Position numbers and translations under genes: made by a program. Shown one piece after another: positions 53,764 through 62,225 of a stretch of 64,000 nucleotides of DNA (position 1 is its first letter; each line of letters opens with the position of its first letter). The notes under the pieces were generated by a model. The model made no database searches and had not been told where the DNA came from. It was given only the letters and a program-made list of their open reading frames with translations. The DNA is from Rhodopseudomonas palustris JSC-3b (GTDB lineage: Bacteria; Pseudomonadota; Alphaproteobacteria; Rhizobiales; Xanthobacteraceae), in assembly GCA_000504425.1 (NCBI GenBank), contig KI632513.1:1954045-2018044 (forward strand), read 5' to 3'.

Positions 53764-54543
53764 CTACCGCTCAGGGCCAGCAGCGCCCCGGGTCTCGCCG
53801 ACCCATTGCCGGGCGGCGCTCGCCATCATGCCAATATCGCTGAGCAGCGTGACCAGCTTGAAACCGAGGTCGATCGCGCGTTTGGCGCCAGCGGGACCGG
53901 AGCAGTGAATACCCGCATAGAGGCCGCGCTGCTCGCATTCCCGCAGCAGCTTGCGATAAATCTCGATGATTTCCGGTTCGTCGCGATCAAGTTTTGGCGT
54001 CAGCCCATAGGAAAAGCCAAGGTCGCTCGGCCCGACATAGACCCCGGCGATGCCATCGACATCGAGGATCGATTCCATGTTCTCGACTGCGGCGCGGGTT
54101 TCGATCATCGGCAGGCACAGCGTCTGCTCATTGGCGGTCGCTTGATACGCGCCGCCCGGACCACGAAAGCCGGCGCGCACCGGACCGTTACTACGCGCGC
54201 CGCGCGGCGGATATTTGCAGGCGCGGACCAGCGCCTCGGCTTCCTCGGCGCTGTTGATCATCGGACAGATCACGCCATCGGCGCCGGCGTCGAGTACTTT
54301 GCCGATGATGCCCGGCTCGTTCCACGGCACCCGCACCATCGGCGTCACCGGAAAGGCCTGCATCGCCTGAAAGCAGGCCACCATCGAGTGATAGTCCTGG
54401 ACGCCGTGCTGCAGATCGACGGTGACGCTGTCGAAGCCGCATTGCGCCATTACTTCTGCCGAAAATCCGGACGGGATCGACAGCCAGCCATTGATCACCA
54501 CCTGGCCTGCCGCCCAGATTTCCTTAACCTTGTTGCTCATCAT
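53764..54543 (-). CDS. HpcH/HpaI-family aldolase
   Basis: A 259-residue class II pyruvate aldolase-like protein of the HpcH/HpaI family. Family blocks are FDSVTVDLQHGVQDYHSM, MVRVPWNEPGIIGKVLDAGADGVICPMINSAEEAEALVRACKYPPRGARS and the metal-binding ETRAAVENMESILDVDGIAGVYVGPSDLG. It splits 4-hydroxy-2-oxo acids into pyruvate and an aldehyde. No aromatic-degradation partners are nearby, so the substrate is open. Confidence 0.9.
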   Translation of the reverse strand: MMSNKVKEIWAAGQVVINGWLSIPSGFSAEVMAQCGFDSVTVDLQHGVQDYHSMVACFQAMQAFPVTPMVRVPWNEPGIIGKVLDAGADGVICPMINSAEEAEALVRACKYPPRGARSNGPVRAGFRGPGGAYQATANEQTLCLPMIETRAAVENMESILDVDGIAGVYVGPSDLGFSYGLTPKLDRDEPEIIEIYRKLLRECEQRGLYAGIHCSGPAGAKRAIDLGFKLVTLLSDIGMMASAARQWVGETRGAAGPER

Positions 54544-54903
54544 GCCGCCCTTCCCGAATAACTATAACTGAACCCGGCCAAATGCCCCGCCACGGTTCTG
54601 ACTCATTTCAGTGGTCATTGCCGCCGTCGCCCAGGACCATCGATTGAGCTGATTTTGATCACTCAACTTTGGCGCGAATACCTCCTGCAACTCAGCGATC
54701 ACCGCACCGGCATTGTTGCGCCGGGCGAAGGCTGGAGGGCAACCGGCGAGACGTCGTGGATCACGCGGCGTCAACTGCGCAGCAAAGCGTCCATGCCAAG
54801 CAGCAGACGCAGGCAGCGTTCACCGCGCTGATCGGCCATGGCCGGCGGCGTTTTACCTAGTCTCGGGCAGTGGCGATGACGCGGCTGCCAAAGGAGAGAA
54901 CTT
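54544..54903. other. 360-base stretch without a recognisable gene
   Basis: Divergent intergenic region; no conserved frame, no clear palindrome. Promoters of the two flanking genes probably lie here. Confidence 0.45.
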
Positions 54904-55236
54904 TTGATCAAGCGTGCTTTGATTGTTGCTTCGGTGGCCTTGTGCAGCGATGTCGCTCTGGCACAGCATCCCTATGACGGTCTTTGGAACGTGACGGTCC
55001 ACACCAAGGCGGGCGACTGCCAGTCGTCGATGCAATATCCGCTGGTGGTGACTGATGGCCGCATTGCCGGCACCCCGGATGTCACCGGCAGCATCGGTCG
55101 CGAAGGCAACGTGCGCGTCTCGATCCGCGGCGCGCTCGCCAACGGTCAGCTCAGCGGCAATGGCGGCTCCGGCAAGTGGAACGGCGCCGCCGCCGGCGTG
55201 GCCTGCAGCGGCCGTTGGGAAGCGGCGCGCCAGTAA
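54904..55236 (+). CDS. Small exported conserved protein
   Basis: A 110-residue protein with a signal peptide (MIKRALIVASVALCSDVALAQ) and a compact beta-rich part (YDGLWNVTVHTKAGDCQSSMQYPLVV...GGSGKWNGAAAGVACSGRW). Two cysteines could form a disulfide. The start is a TTG (54904) after AAGGAG. It recalls the family of the exported protein at 43601 (same FDGxW / SGxW framing), but the similarity is weak. A terminator follows. Confidence 0.72.
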   Translation: MIKRALIVASVALCSDVALAQHPYDGLWNVTVHTKAGDCQSSMQYPLVVTDGRIAGTPDVTGSIGREGNVRVSIRGALANGQLSGNGGSGKWNGAAAGVACSGRWEAARQ

Positions 55237-55261
55237 GCACTCAACCGTCGCGTGACGGACG

Positions 55262-55292
55262 AACGGCGGCGATCATTTCGCCGCCGTTTTTT
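55262..55292 (+). terminator. Rho-independent terminator
   Basis: AACGGCGGCGA / TTCGCCGCCGTT stem followed by TTTTTT, 26 bases past the exported-protein stop. Confidence 0.9.
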
Positions 55293-55307
55293 ATTGTCGG
55301 TTTGGCG

Positions 55308-55994
55308 TCAGCCGAGGATCGGCAGCGTCACCACGTCATAGCCGTGGCGCAGCGTGCGGTTCAGCACCGGGTCCTCGAGTTCACACTCAAAGCGCGTCGA
55401 CGGCCGCACGCCGCCCTTGACCGGGATGGTGCCGCCGAACATCACGCAATGGTCCGGCATCTCACCGCTGTGAAAAGCCTTGGCGATGATCTCGGCCACC
55501 GGCAGCACGCTGCTGAGCCGGCCTTCCTGATACAGCACCCGGTTGCCGCCGATGGTGGCATAGGAGCGCAGCACGATCTGGTCCCAGTGATCGGCGAGTT
55601 CGGCGTAGTCCCAGAGCTGCGACGACATCGGCTTGTCGCACATCTGCTTGGCCACGGTCAGGCCGTAGCGCTCGACCTTGCGGTCGGTGTGGTCGGAACC
55701 GACCCCGACCAGAACGCGGCCCTGTGCGGCGATCAGCACGAACTCCGCTTCGCCGGAGGAATCGCCGCCCACCACTTCGATGCGTTCGGCGGTGGTGACC
55801 CGCGCGGCGGCGACCCGATAGTAGATCGGCGTCGCTGCCGGTCGAGCGATCCCGATCGCCATCAGTTCGGCGATATGCTTGTCGCGCGCCACGGGGTCGC
55901 GGCCGGTCCAGCCGGCGATGACGGCCTGCCCGATCGGCAGCGTCAAGGGTGTGACACCATTGGCGGTATCAAGCGTGAAGTTCAGTTCAACCAC
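55308..55994 (-). CDS. DUF2848 family protein
   Basis: A 228-residue protein I recognise as DUF2848-like, a family related to fumarylacetoacetate hydrolase. Visible blocks are VIAGWTGRDPVARDKHIAELMAIGIARPAATPIYYRVA, RVLVGVGSDHTDRKVERYGLTVAKQMCDKPMSSQLW and MPDHCVMFGGTIPVKGGVRPSTRFECELEDP. It overlaps the amidase gene start region by 8 bases, so the two are coupled. Function unknown; hydrolase or decarboxylase chemistry is likely from the fold. Confidence 0.85.
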   Translation of the reverse strand: MVELNFTLDTANGVTPLTLPIGQAVIAGWTGRDPVARDKHIAELMAIGIARPAATPIYYRVAAARVTTAERIEVVGGDSSGEAEFVLIAAQGRVLVGVGSDHTDRKVERYGLTVAKQMCDKPMSSQLWDYAELADHWDQIVLRSYATIGGNRVLYQEGRLSSVLPVAEIIAKAFHSGEMPDHCVMFGGTIPVKGGVRPSTRFECELEDPVLNRTLRHGYDVVTLPILG

Positions 55995-57336
55995 GGATCA
56001 GGGCCTCCATTCCGGCAGCAAGTTCAAAGATGCGGCGGTCCGCGCCGCTAACGGCCGCCAGCATCAATCCGACCGGCACCTCGCCTTCGCGATGGCAGGG
56101 CAGCGAGATGGCGCAGCCGTCGATCATGTTGATCAGCGTGCAGTTGCGTAAGCTCAGCAGATTGGCCTTGGTGAACGCCTTGTCATCGGCAAGGCTGGCA
56201 ATGGTCGGCGGCGTGATCGCCGCGGTCGGCATCACCAAGGCATCATAGGGCGCAAGCCGCACCGCGGCGCGCGCGATCAGCGATTTGCGGGCGCTGATCA
56301 GATCGACATAGTCGGCCGCGCTCTGGCTTTCGCCGCGCATGATGCGCTCGCGCACCCGCGGGTCATAGACCTCGCCATGGGCCACGATCAGATAGCGATG
56401 CCAGGCATAGCTTTCGGCCGCGGCGAAGCCGCCCTTGGCGCTCATTGGCGCCACATCCAGAAATTCCGGGATCGCGACCCGCTCCACCACCGCACCAGCG
56501 CGTGCCAATTGCTCGAGCGCGCGCTCGAATGCTTCGGCGACCGCGTCCTCAAGGTCATCGAGCGCCACCGTGGTCGGCACCGCGAGCCGCATGCCCTGCA
56601 CCGGCCGCGCGATCAGGTCGGTGACCGGCTCATCGGCCAGCACCGAATCCAGCGTGGCGCAGCACTGCACGCTGCGCGCCAGCGGCCCGATGCTATCGAG
56701 CGAGAACGACAGCGGCACCGCGCCGTCGCGCGGCACGCGATATTGGCTCGGCTTAAAACCGACGATGCCGTTGAACGCCGCCGGAATGCGGCACGAGCCG
56801 CCGGTGTCGGTGCCAAGCCCGGCATGGGCCATGCCGTCCAACACCGAGACCGCGGCGCCGGATGACGAGCCGCCCGGCACATGGCCAATCTCGCGACGCC
56901 ACGCGCCCTTGGGCGTGCCGTAATGCGGGTTAAGTCCGATGCCGGAATAAGCGAACTCGGTCATGTTGGTGCGGCCGATCACCACAAAACCGGCACGGCG
57001 CAAACGCGCGACCGCGGGAGCATCAGCCTCGGCGCGCGGATTGTCGTCGAGCGCGCGCGAACCGGCGCGGGTGATCTGTCCCTTGATGTCGAACAGATCC
57101 TTGATCGAGATCGGAATGCCGGCGAACGGCGACGGCGCGGCATTGGCTTTGCGCAGCGCGTCCATCGCCTCGGCCGCGGCGATCGCCCCTTCGGCATCGA
57201 CCTGAATGAACGCGCGCGCGCCTTCGCCGCTGGCATCGTTGATCCTGGCCAGACACTGATCGACCAGCTTACGGGCACTGGTGCGGCCGGCTTCCAAATC
57301 CGCGGCGAGCGTGGCGAGGGTCGGATGCTGCGTCAT
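55987..57336 (-). CDS. Amidase (amidase signature family)
   Basis: A 449-residue amidase-signature hydrolase. The Ser-Ser-Lys triad is visible: Lys in GIPISIKDLFDIKG (~79), the cis-Ser in PGGSSSGAAVSV and the nucleophile Ser in TDTGGSCRIPAAF. It hydrolyses an amide, possibly a urea derivative or acyl-amide. The ATG at 57336 follows AGGTGGA; the longer frame to 57444 is not supported. Its tail overlaps the DUF2848 gene, a combination I recall in other proteobacteria. Confidence 0.92.
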   Translation of the reverse strand: MTQHPTLATLAADLEAGRTSARKLVDQCLARINDASGEGARAFIQVDAEGAIAAAEAMDALRKANAAPSPFAGIPISIKDLFDIKGQITRAGSRALDDNPRAEADAPAVARLRRAGFVVIGRTNMTEFAYSGIGLNPHYGTPKGAWRREIGHVPGGSSSGAAVSVLDGMAHAGLGTDTGGSCRIPAAFNGIVGFKPSQYRVPRDGAVPLSFSLDSIGPLARSVQCCATLDSVLADEPVTDLIARPVQGMRLAVPTTVALDDLEDAVAEAFERALEQLARAGAVVERVAIPEFLDVAPMSAKGGFAAAESYAWHRYLIVAHGEVYDPRVRERIMRGESQSAADYVDLISARKSLIARAAVRLAPYDALVMPTAAITPPTIASLADDKAFTKANLLSLRNCTLINMIDGCAISLPCHREGEVPVGLMLAAVSGADRRIFELAAGMEALIRG

Positions 57337-57715
57337 GATCATTCCACCTGCTGAGGCGATCGACACCAATCGAAGCTGTTGCAGGTATCGCCGATACGCA
57401 GAATGTTTTCCAGCCAGAGCGGCGAGGAACTGGGCAATTTGCATGCGAATTGCGCGTCCGCCTGCCGAAGTTCACGCAAATAGCGGTCATTCCATCCGAA
57501 AGTCGAACGGGTTCTGAGGGACCTGAACGCCCCGAGAGCGGTCGCAGCCGGTGGTTTCCAAGGCGTGGCCGAGTGCGCCTGCCCGACTCGGTGACAGCGC
57601 TGCGCCGGGCAGATGGCACCATGCAGGACCACCTGCGCCGTTGACGGCGCGGCGCTCCATGCCCCATCAAATGGCCAAGGGCGAACACGCCCACACAACA
57701 GGGAGAGAACGCCAG
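57337..57715. other. 379-base divergent intergenic region
   Basis: Between the amidase (-) and the DUF35 gene (+). No conserved frame was found; only promoter-length sequence and the GGGAGAG ribosome site of the DUF35 gene near 57700. Confidence 0.4.
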
Positions 57716-58129
57716 ATGGCCGAGCTTGCGCGCGCCCGCCCCAAACCCACGCCCGAAACCCAGCACTTCTGGGATGGCACCAAGGCCGGCGAATTGCGGC
57801 TGCAGCGCTGCGATGGCTGCGCCCATATCTATTTCCCGCCGCGCCCGTTCTGCCCGCATTGCGGCGGCCGCGCGGTCAGCATCTTCAGCGCCTCCGGCCG
57901 GGCTTCGCTCTATTCCTATGTGATCAACCATCGCCCCGCCGCGCCGGGTTTTGCCGCGCCCTATGCGATCGCGGTGGTCGAGCTGGAAGAAGGGCCACGC
58001 ATGATGAGCAACATCATCGATTGCCCACAGACTCCGGAGGCGCTGCAGCTCGACATGAAGCTGGAAGTGGCGTTCGAGCGGCTCGACGACGCCATCACCC
58101 TGCCCGTGTTTCGTCCGGCCAAGGGGTGA
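57716..58129 (+). CDS. DUF35 zinc-ribbon/OB-fold acyl-CoA-associated protein
   Basis: A 137-residue protein with a rubredoxin-like zinc ribbon (RCDGCAHIYFPPRPFCPHCGG, Cys pairs at ~31/34 and ~44/47) and a C-terminal OB-fold (GRASLYSYVINHRPAAPGFAAPYAIAVVELEEGPRM). Such DUF35 proteins pair with thiolases and are thought to help acyl-CoA handling. The gene ends 4 bases before the thiolase gene, so the two form a unit. The start at 57716 follows GGGAGAG. Confidence 0.9.
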   Translation: MAELARARPKPTPETQHFWDGTKAGELRLQRCDGCAHIYFPPRPFCPHCGGRAVSIFSASGRASLYSYVINHRPAAPGFAAPYAIAVVELEEGPRMMSNIIDCPQTPEALQLDMKLEVAFERLDDAITLPVFRPAKG

Positions 58130-58133
58130 CACC

Positions 58134-59273
58134 ATGCGCAAGCCTCAGGTTGCCGTGGTCGGTGCCGCCGAAACCACCAGGCTCGGCATTATTCCCGACA
58201 TGTCGCAAATTCAGCTCCATGCCGATGCCGCGCTGAATGCGCTTGCCGATGCCGGCCTCAAACTGTCCGACATCGATGGCATCGCCACCGCGGTCGAGAC
58301 GCCGCAGCAGATCGCGCATTATCTCGGCATCACGCCGCGCTGGGTCGATGGCACTTCGGTCGGCGGCTGCTCGTTCATGCTGCATGTCCGGCACGCCGCG
58401 GCCGCGATCGCAGCCGGGCTGTGCAGCACGGTGCTGATCACCCATGCTGAAAGCGGCAAGTCGATGATCGGCAAGCTGCCGCGCTCGATTCCGGCCGACA
58501 GCCTGCAAGGCCAGTTCGAGGCGCCGTTCGGCGTGGTCGGCCCGCCGAGCATGTTTCCGATTCCGGTGCTGCGCTTCATGAAGACCTTTGGCATCACCCA
58601 TGAGCAGCTGGCGATGGTGGCGGTGGTGCAGCGCGAATGGGCCGCGAAGAATCCGCGCGCCATGATGAAGGAGCCGATCTCCGTCGATGACGTGCTGAAT
58701 TCGCGGATGATCGCCTATCCGTTCCGGCTGCTGCAATGCTGCCTGGTCACCGATGGCGGCGGCGCCTTGATCCTGACCTCGGCGGAACGTGCGAAAAATT
58801 TTCCGCACAAGCCGGTTTATGTGCTCGGCGCCGGTGAAAGTGTCGAGACGCCGATGGTCAGCCAGATGGAGAGTTTCAACTCCTCGCGCGCGTTTCGCGT
58901 TGCCGGCCCTGCGGCGTTCGCCGAAGCGGGCATCAGCCACAGCGATGTCGATCATCTGATGATCTACGATGCGTTCGCGCATCTGCCGCTGTACGGGCTC
59001 GGCGACCTCGGCTTCATGCCTTATGAGGATACCGGCCCATTCATCGCCGCCGGTCACACCCGCCCCGGCGGCAAACTGCCGCTCAACACCAATGGCGGCG
59101 GCCTGTCCTACATGCATTCCGGCATGTACGGCATGTACGCACTGCAGGAGAGCGTGCGGCAGATGCGCGGCATCGCGCCGGCGCAAGTCCCGAATGCCAG
59201 GATCTCGGTGTGCCACGGCGTCGGCGGCATGTTCGCCGCCAGCGGCACGGTGATTTTTGGCAACCAGGACTAA
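58134..59273 (+). CDS. Thiolase family protein (acetyl-CoA acetyltransferase-like)
   Basis: A 379-residue thiolase-fold protein of the SCP2-thiolase/nondecarboxylating type that partners DUF35. The candidate active-site Cys is in TSVGGCSFMLHVRHAAAAIAAG (~residue 82). Late blocks include YDAFAHLPLYGLGDLGF (in place of a classic NEAF) and NTNGGGLSYMHSGMYGMYALQESVRQMRG with VCHGVGGMFAASGTVIF near the C-terminus. It probably cleaves or forms a 3-ketoacyl-CoA in an unidentified pathway with the SDR downstream. Confidence 0.88.
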   Translation: MRKPQVAVVGAAETTRLGIIPDMSQIQLHADAALNALADAGLKLSDIDGIATAVETPQQIAHYLGITPRWVDGTSVGGCSFMLHVRHAAAAIAAGLCSTVLITHAESGKSMIGKLPRSIPADSLQGQFEAPFGVVGPPSMFPIPVLRFMKTFGITHEQLAMVAVVQREWAAKNPRAMMKEPISVDDVLNSRMIAYPFRLLQCCLVTDGGGALILTSAERAKNFPHKPVYVLGAGESVETPMVSQMESFNSSRAFRVAGPAAFAEAGISHSDVDHLMIYDAFAHLPLYGLGDLGFMPYEDTGPFIAAGHTRPGGKLPLNTNGGGLSYMHSGMYGMYALQESVRQMRGIAPAQVPNARISVCHGVGGMFAASGTVIFGNQD

Positions 59274-59279
59274 CTGGTT

Positions 59280-59375
59280 GTCATTCCGGGGCGCGAGCGT
59301 CGCTCGCGAACCCGGAATCTCTGTTCGCAACAATCTCGGGATTCCGGGTTCGCGCGATGCGCGCCCCGGAATGAC
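59280..59375. repeat. Palindromic element family C
   Basis: A 16-bp perfect inverted pair GTCATTCCGGGGCGCG / CGCGCCCCGGAATGAC encloses a core with CGAACCCGGAATCTCTG and CGGGATTCCGGGTTCG. It follows the thiolase stop by 6 bases. Confidence 0.85.
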
Positions 59376-59436
59376 CAGACCAAAGCGACGGAGTGGCGAG
59401 TGGCACTGCCTCTCTCCATCTGCGAGGCGCGCGCTC

Positions 59437-59460
59437 CCTCTCCCCGCGTGCGGGGAGAGG
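59437..59460. repeat. Short inverted repeat upstream of the SDR gene
   Basis: CCTCTCCCC / GGGGAGAGG around GCGTGC, a perfect 9-bp stem, 80 bases before the SDR ATG. Confidence 0.7.
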
Positions 59461-59540
59461 TGAACAAGCCCCCCATAACGACCAAACCCATCAACAAACA
59501 ACACCCTCAACGACCCAAACCAACAGCAGGAAGTCAGCAG

Positions 59541-60455
59541 ATGACCAAAGCACTGGAAGGCAAAGTCATCATCGTCACCGGCGCCGGGCGCGGCATCGGC
59601 CGCGAGATCGCGCTGCTGGCGGCGCGCGAAGGCGCCAAGGTGGTGGTCAATGACCCGGGCGTTGCCGCCGACGGTTCCGGCGCCGATGCCGCGCCCGCCG
59701 AACAGGTGGTCGACGACATCAGGCAGCAAGGCGGCATCGCGGTCGCCAATTTTGAAACGGTCGCCGAGGCGGTGCCGGCCAGCCGGATCGTCAAACACGC
59801 GGTCGATGCCTTTGGCCGGCTCGATGGCGTGGTCAACAATGCCGGCATTTTGCGCGACGCCATCTTCCACCGCATGAGCGTCGAGTCATTCGAGGCGGTG
59901 ATCCAAGTGCATCTGATGGGCTCGTTCTATGTCAGCCACGCCGCCGCGCGGCTGTTTCGCGAACAGGAGAGCGGCGCGTTCGTGCACTTCACCTCGACCT
60001 CGGGGCTGATCGGCAATTTCGGCCAGGCCAACTACGCCGCCGCCAAGCTCGGCATTGTCGGGCTGTCGAAATCGATCGCGCTCGACATGCAGCGCTTCAA
60101 CGTGCGCTCCAACTGCGTGTCGCCCTTCGCCTGGTCGCGGCTGATCGGCACCATTCCGACCGACAGCGAAGCCGAACAAGCGCGCGTCGCACGGATGCAG
60201 CAGATGGGGCCGGAAAAGATCGCGCCGCTGGTGGCCTATCTGCTCGGCGACGCCGCGCATGACGTCACCGGCCAGATCTTTGCGGTGCGGATGAACGAGA
60301 TTTTTCTGATGTCGCAGTCCCGGCCGCTGCGCTCGATCCATCGTAGCGAGGGCTGGACGCCGCAGACCATTGCCGAGCACGGCATGCCGGCGCTGAAATC
60401 ATCGTTCTATAAGCTCGATCGCTCCGCCGATATTTTTAGCTGGGATGCGATCTGA
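59541..60455 (+). CDS. Short-chain dehydrogenase/reductase
   Basis: A 304-residue SDR. The NAD(P)-binding TGAGRGIGREIALLAAREG is at the start, NNAG near residue 100, the catalytic Ser in HFTSTSGLIG and YAAAK (YxxxK) in QANYAAAKLG. The C-terminal ~70 residues extend beyond the usual 250 and end SRPLRSIHRSEGWTPQTIAEHGMPALKSSFYKLDRSADIFSWD, resembling the hydroxyacyl-CoA dehydrogenase type paired with such thiolases. The ATG at 59541 fits; upstream ATGs lie in repeat DNA. Confidence 0.92.
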   Translation: MTKALEGKVIIVTGAGRGIGREIALLAAREGAKVVVNDPGVAADGSGADAAPAEQVVDDIRQQGGIAVANFETVAEAVPASRIVKHAVDAFGRLDGVVNNAGILRDAIFHRMSVESFEAVIQVHLMGSFYVSHAAARLFREQESGAFVHFTSTSGLIGNFGQANYAAAKLGIVGLSKSIALDMQRFNVRSNCVSPFAWSRLIGTIPTDSEAEQARVARMQQMGPEKIAPLVAYLLGDAAHDVTGQIFAVRMNEIFLMSQSRPLRSIHRSEGWTPQTIAEHGMPALKSSFYKLDRSADIFSWDAI

Positions 60456-60477
60456 GCGATTGAGAGATCAGGAATGC

Positions 60478-60519
60478 CGTTCCGGACGCGGCGCTGGAGG
60501 TGACACCGCGTCCGGAACG
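60478..60519. terminator. Hairpin between convergent SDR and OmpA-like genes
   Basis: CGTTCCGGACGCGG / CCGCGTCCGGAACG, 14 bp perfect, 14-base loop. No T tract on either strand; probably serves both transcripts or is a repeat remnant. Confidence 0.5.
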
Positions 60520-60524
60520 CGAGG

Positions 60525-61817
60525 TCACTTCACCACGAACTCGATCCGGCGGTTCTGGTTGCGACCTTCGGCATTGTCATTGCTGGCGATCGGCTTCGAT
60601 GAGCCATAGCCAACTGCGGTGAGCTTGACCGCGCCAACACCCTTTTTGCTCAGGGTGTCGACGACGGCTTCGGCACGCCGCTGTGACAGCGCCTGGTTCG
60701 CAGCCTTCTTGCCGCCCGCATCGGTGTGGCCGGCGACCTCGATCGCAACTGCCGGACACTGCGTCAGCACAGTGGTGAGCTTGTCGATCACCAGCAGCGA
60801 CGGCTTGGTGATTTCGGCACTGCCGCGCTCGAAGTTGATCTTCTCAGCCGCCACCACCGCGGTCAGCTTGCTCTGGCAGGTCGCCGCCGTGGCAGCGGGC
60901 ACGGCACCGACCGCATCGGCGGTCTGCGCCGCCGCAGGCTTGGGCGCGTCCTTGGGCGAGTCCTTGGCCGCGTCCTTGGCAGCGGCTTCCTTGGCAGCAG
61001 CCTCCTTAGCCGCAGCCTCCTTGGCGGCTGCTTCCTTCGCAGCGGCTTCCTTGGTGGCGGCCTCCTTGGCAGCAGCTTCCTTCACCGCCGCCTCATGGGC
61101 CGCGGCTTCGGCCGCCGCCTTGGCCTTCTTGCTGGCCGCCTTGGCTTCCTTGGCGGCAGCTTCTTCAGCCGCCTTGGCCGCCGCTTCCTTGGCCGCCGCT
61201 TCCGCCGCAGTCTTGGCCGCCGCTTCGGCATTGAGCTTGGCGATGGTTTTGGCCGATAGCGCCGGTCCGGTCAGGTCCTCGACCTCGGTGACACGGCGCA
61301 CACCTTCCACCAGCAAAATCGCGGTGACGAGTTCGGCGCGCTTGGCCTGCTCGATGTCGGTCGGCAGCAACACGTCGCGGCCGGCGATGTCGAGATTGAT
61401 CGGGTCACCACCCGCCTTCTCCACCACCGCGACCACGCGCTCGCGCAAATCCGGCTCGATCTTCGGATAGGCGATAATCGCAAAGCCGATCCAGATCACG
61501 CCGGTCGCAAACAAACCTACCCACCAGCCTTCATAGCGCACCGGCATCAGCTTGGTGCTGACACCGCCAATCACGCCGCCGACCACATAAGCGACCAGCA
61601 GCGCTACCGCGACTTCCAAGAGCAAGCCGCCTTTGCCAGTGACGACCTGCATCACCAGCAACAGCACCGGCACGGCGGCCACCAGACCGACGCGCTTCAA
61701 CCAGTAATCTTCAAGATCGGCGGTCCAACCGAACCGTGCGGCCAGCAGCGGCGTTGCCACACCGGCTGCCACCGCGGCGGCAAGCCAACCCCAATACTGC
61801 ATCAGAAAGTAACTCAT
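60525..61817 (-). CDS. OmpA-domain protein with BON domain and EAAAK helix
   Basis: A 430-residue protein. Three to four membrane spans (~10-130), then a BON-like segment (DPINLDIAGRDVLLPTDIEQAKRAELVTAILLVEGVRRVTEVED), a ~120-residue Ala/Lys/Glu region with tandem AKEAA units, and a C-terminal OmpA peptidoglycan-binding domain (KINFERGSAEITKPSLLVIDKLTTVL ... VAGHTDAGGKKAANQALSQRRAEAVVDTL ... GRNQNRRIEFVV). The repeat region should form a rigid helix holding the OmpA domain at the cell wall. The ATG at 61817 follows GAGAGGG. Confidence 0.9.
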   Translation of the reverse strand: MSYFLMQYWGWLAAAVAAGVATPLLAARFGWTADLEDYWLKRVGLVAAVPVLLLVMQVVTGKGGLLLEVAVALLVAYVVGGVIGGVSTKLMPVRYEGWWVGLFATGVIWIGFAIIAYPKIEPDLRERVVAVVEKAGGDPINLDIAGRDVLLPTDIEQAKRAELVTAILLVEGVRRVTEVEDLTGPALSAKTIAKLNAEAAAKTAAEAAAKEAAAKAAEEAAAKEAKAASKKAKAAAEAAAHEAAVKEAAAKEAATKEAAAKEAAAKEAAAKEAAAKEAAAKDAAKDSPKDAPKPAAAQTADAVGAVPAATAATCQSKLTAVVAAEKINFERGSAEITKPSLLVIDKLTTVLTQCPAVAIEVAGHTDAGGKKAANQALSQRRAEAVVDTLSKKGVGAVKLTAVGYGSSKPIASNDNAEGRNQNRRIEFVVK

Positions 61818-62225
61818 CGACGACAGTCCCTCTCGGCAAGTCATGGCCTTTGCGAAGCCGATGCCGATCGCCGGACAGGCATCCGGCTTCACGTTGACGC
61901 GAAGCTGGAGCCAAGCTTTGCACAGTCATATTTCTGACTAAAGCGTAATCACCTAGCCGTACATGACCACGGATTAGGCAGAACGCATCGCAAACTGGCA
62001 AATGCGATGACAAATTGAAGAATGTGAGTATCGGAATGGGGAAACGCTGCACGCCAATACCGCGCTGCGGCATGAGGACTGCGCAAAATATCTGCTGCAC
62101 TTTGGGGCGCCGTAGCGTGGCGGCGCCTATCAGCGGTGCACAATGAACGCGCCGGCAACCGCCGCGCGCATGAGTCGCGATCAAAAACAGCCCGCGAAGC
62201 CCCCCGCTCATGCGGGGACGACCAG
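61818..62225. other. Gap between the OmpA-like gene and ppc
   Basis: Holds the OmpA-like promoter and the probable ppc terminator; no gene seen in about 400 bases. Confidence 0.45.
62181..62217 (-). terminator. Probable terminator of ppc
   Basis: Minus strand CCCCGC-ATGA-GCGGGG followed by GGCTTCGCGGGCTGTTTTTG. Stem modest; the T tract is offset by ~14 bases, so an alternative pairing may be used. Confidence 0.5.

Noticed and set aside
58095..59870. A 591-codon minus-strand frame opposite the thiolase and part of the SDR
   Set aside because: Crosses two real genes and a repeat; no domain.
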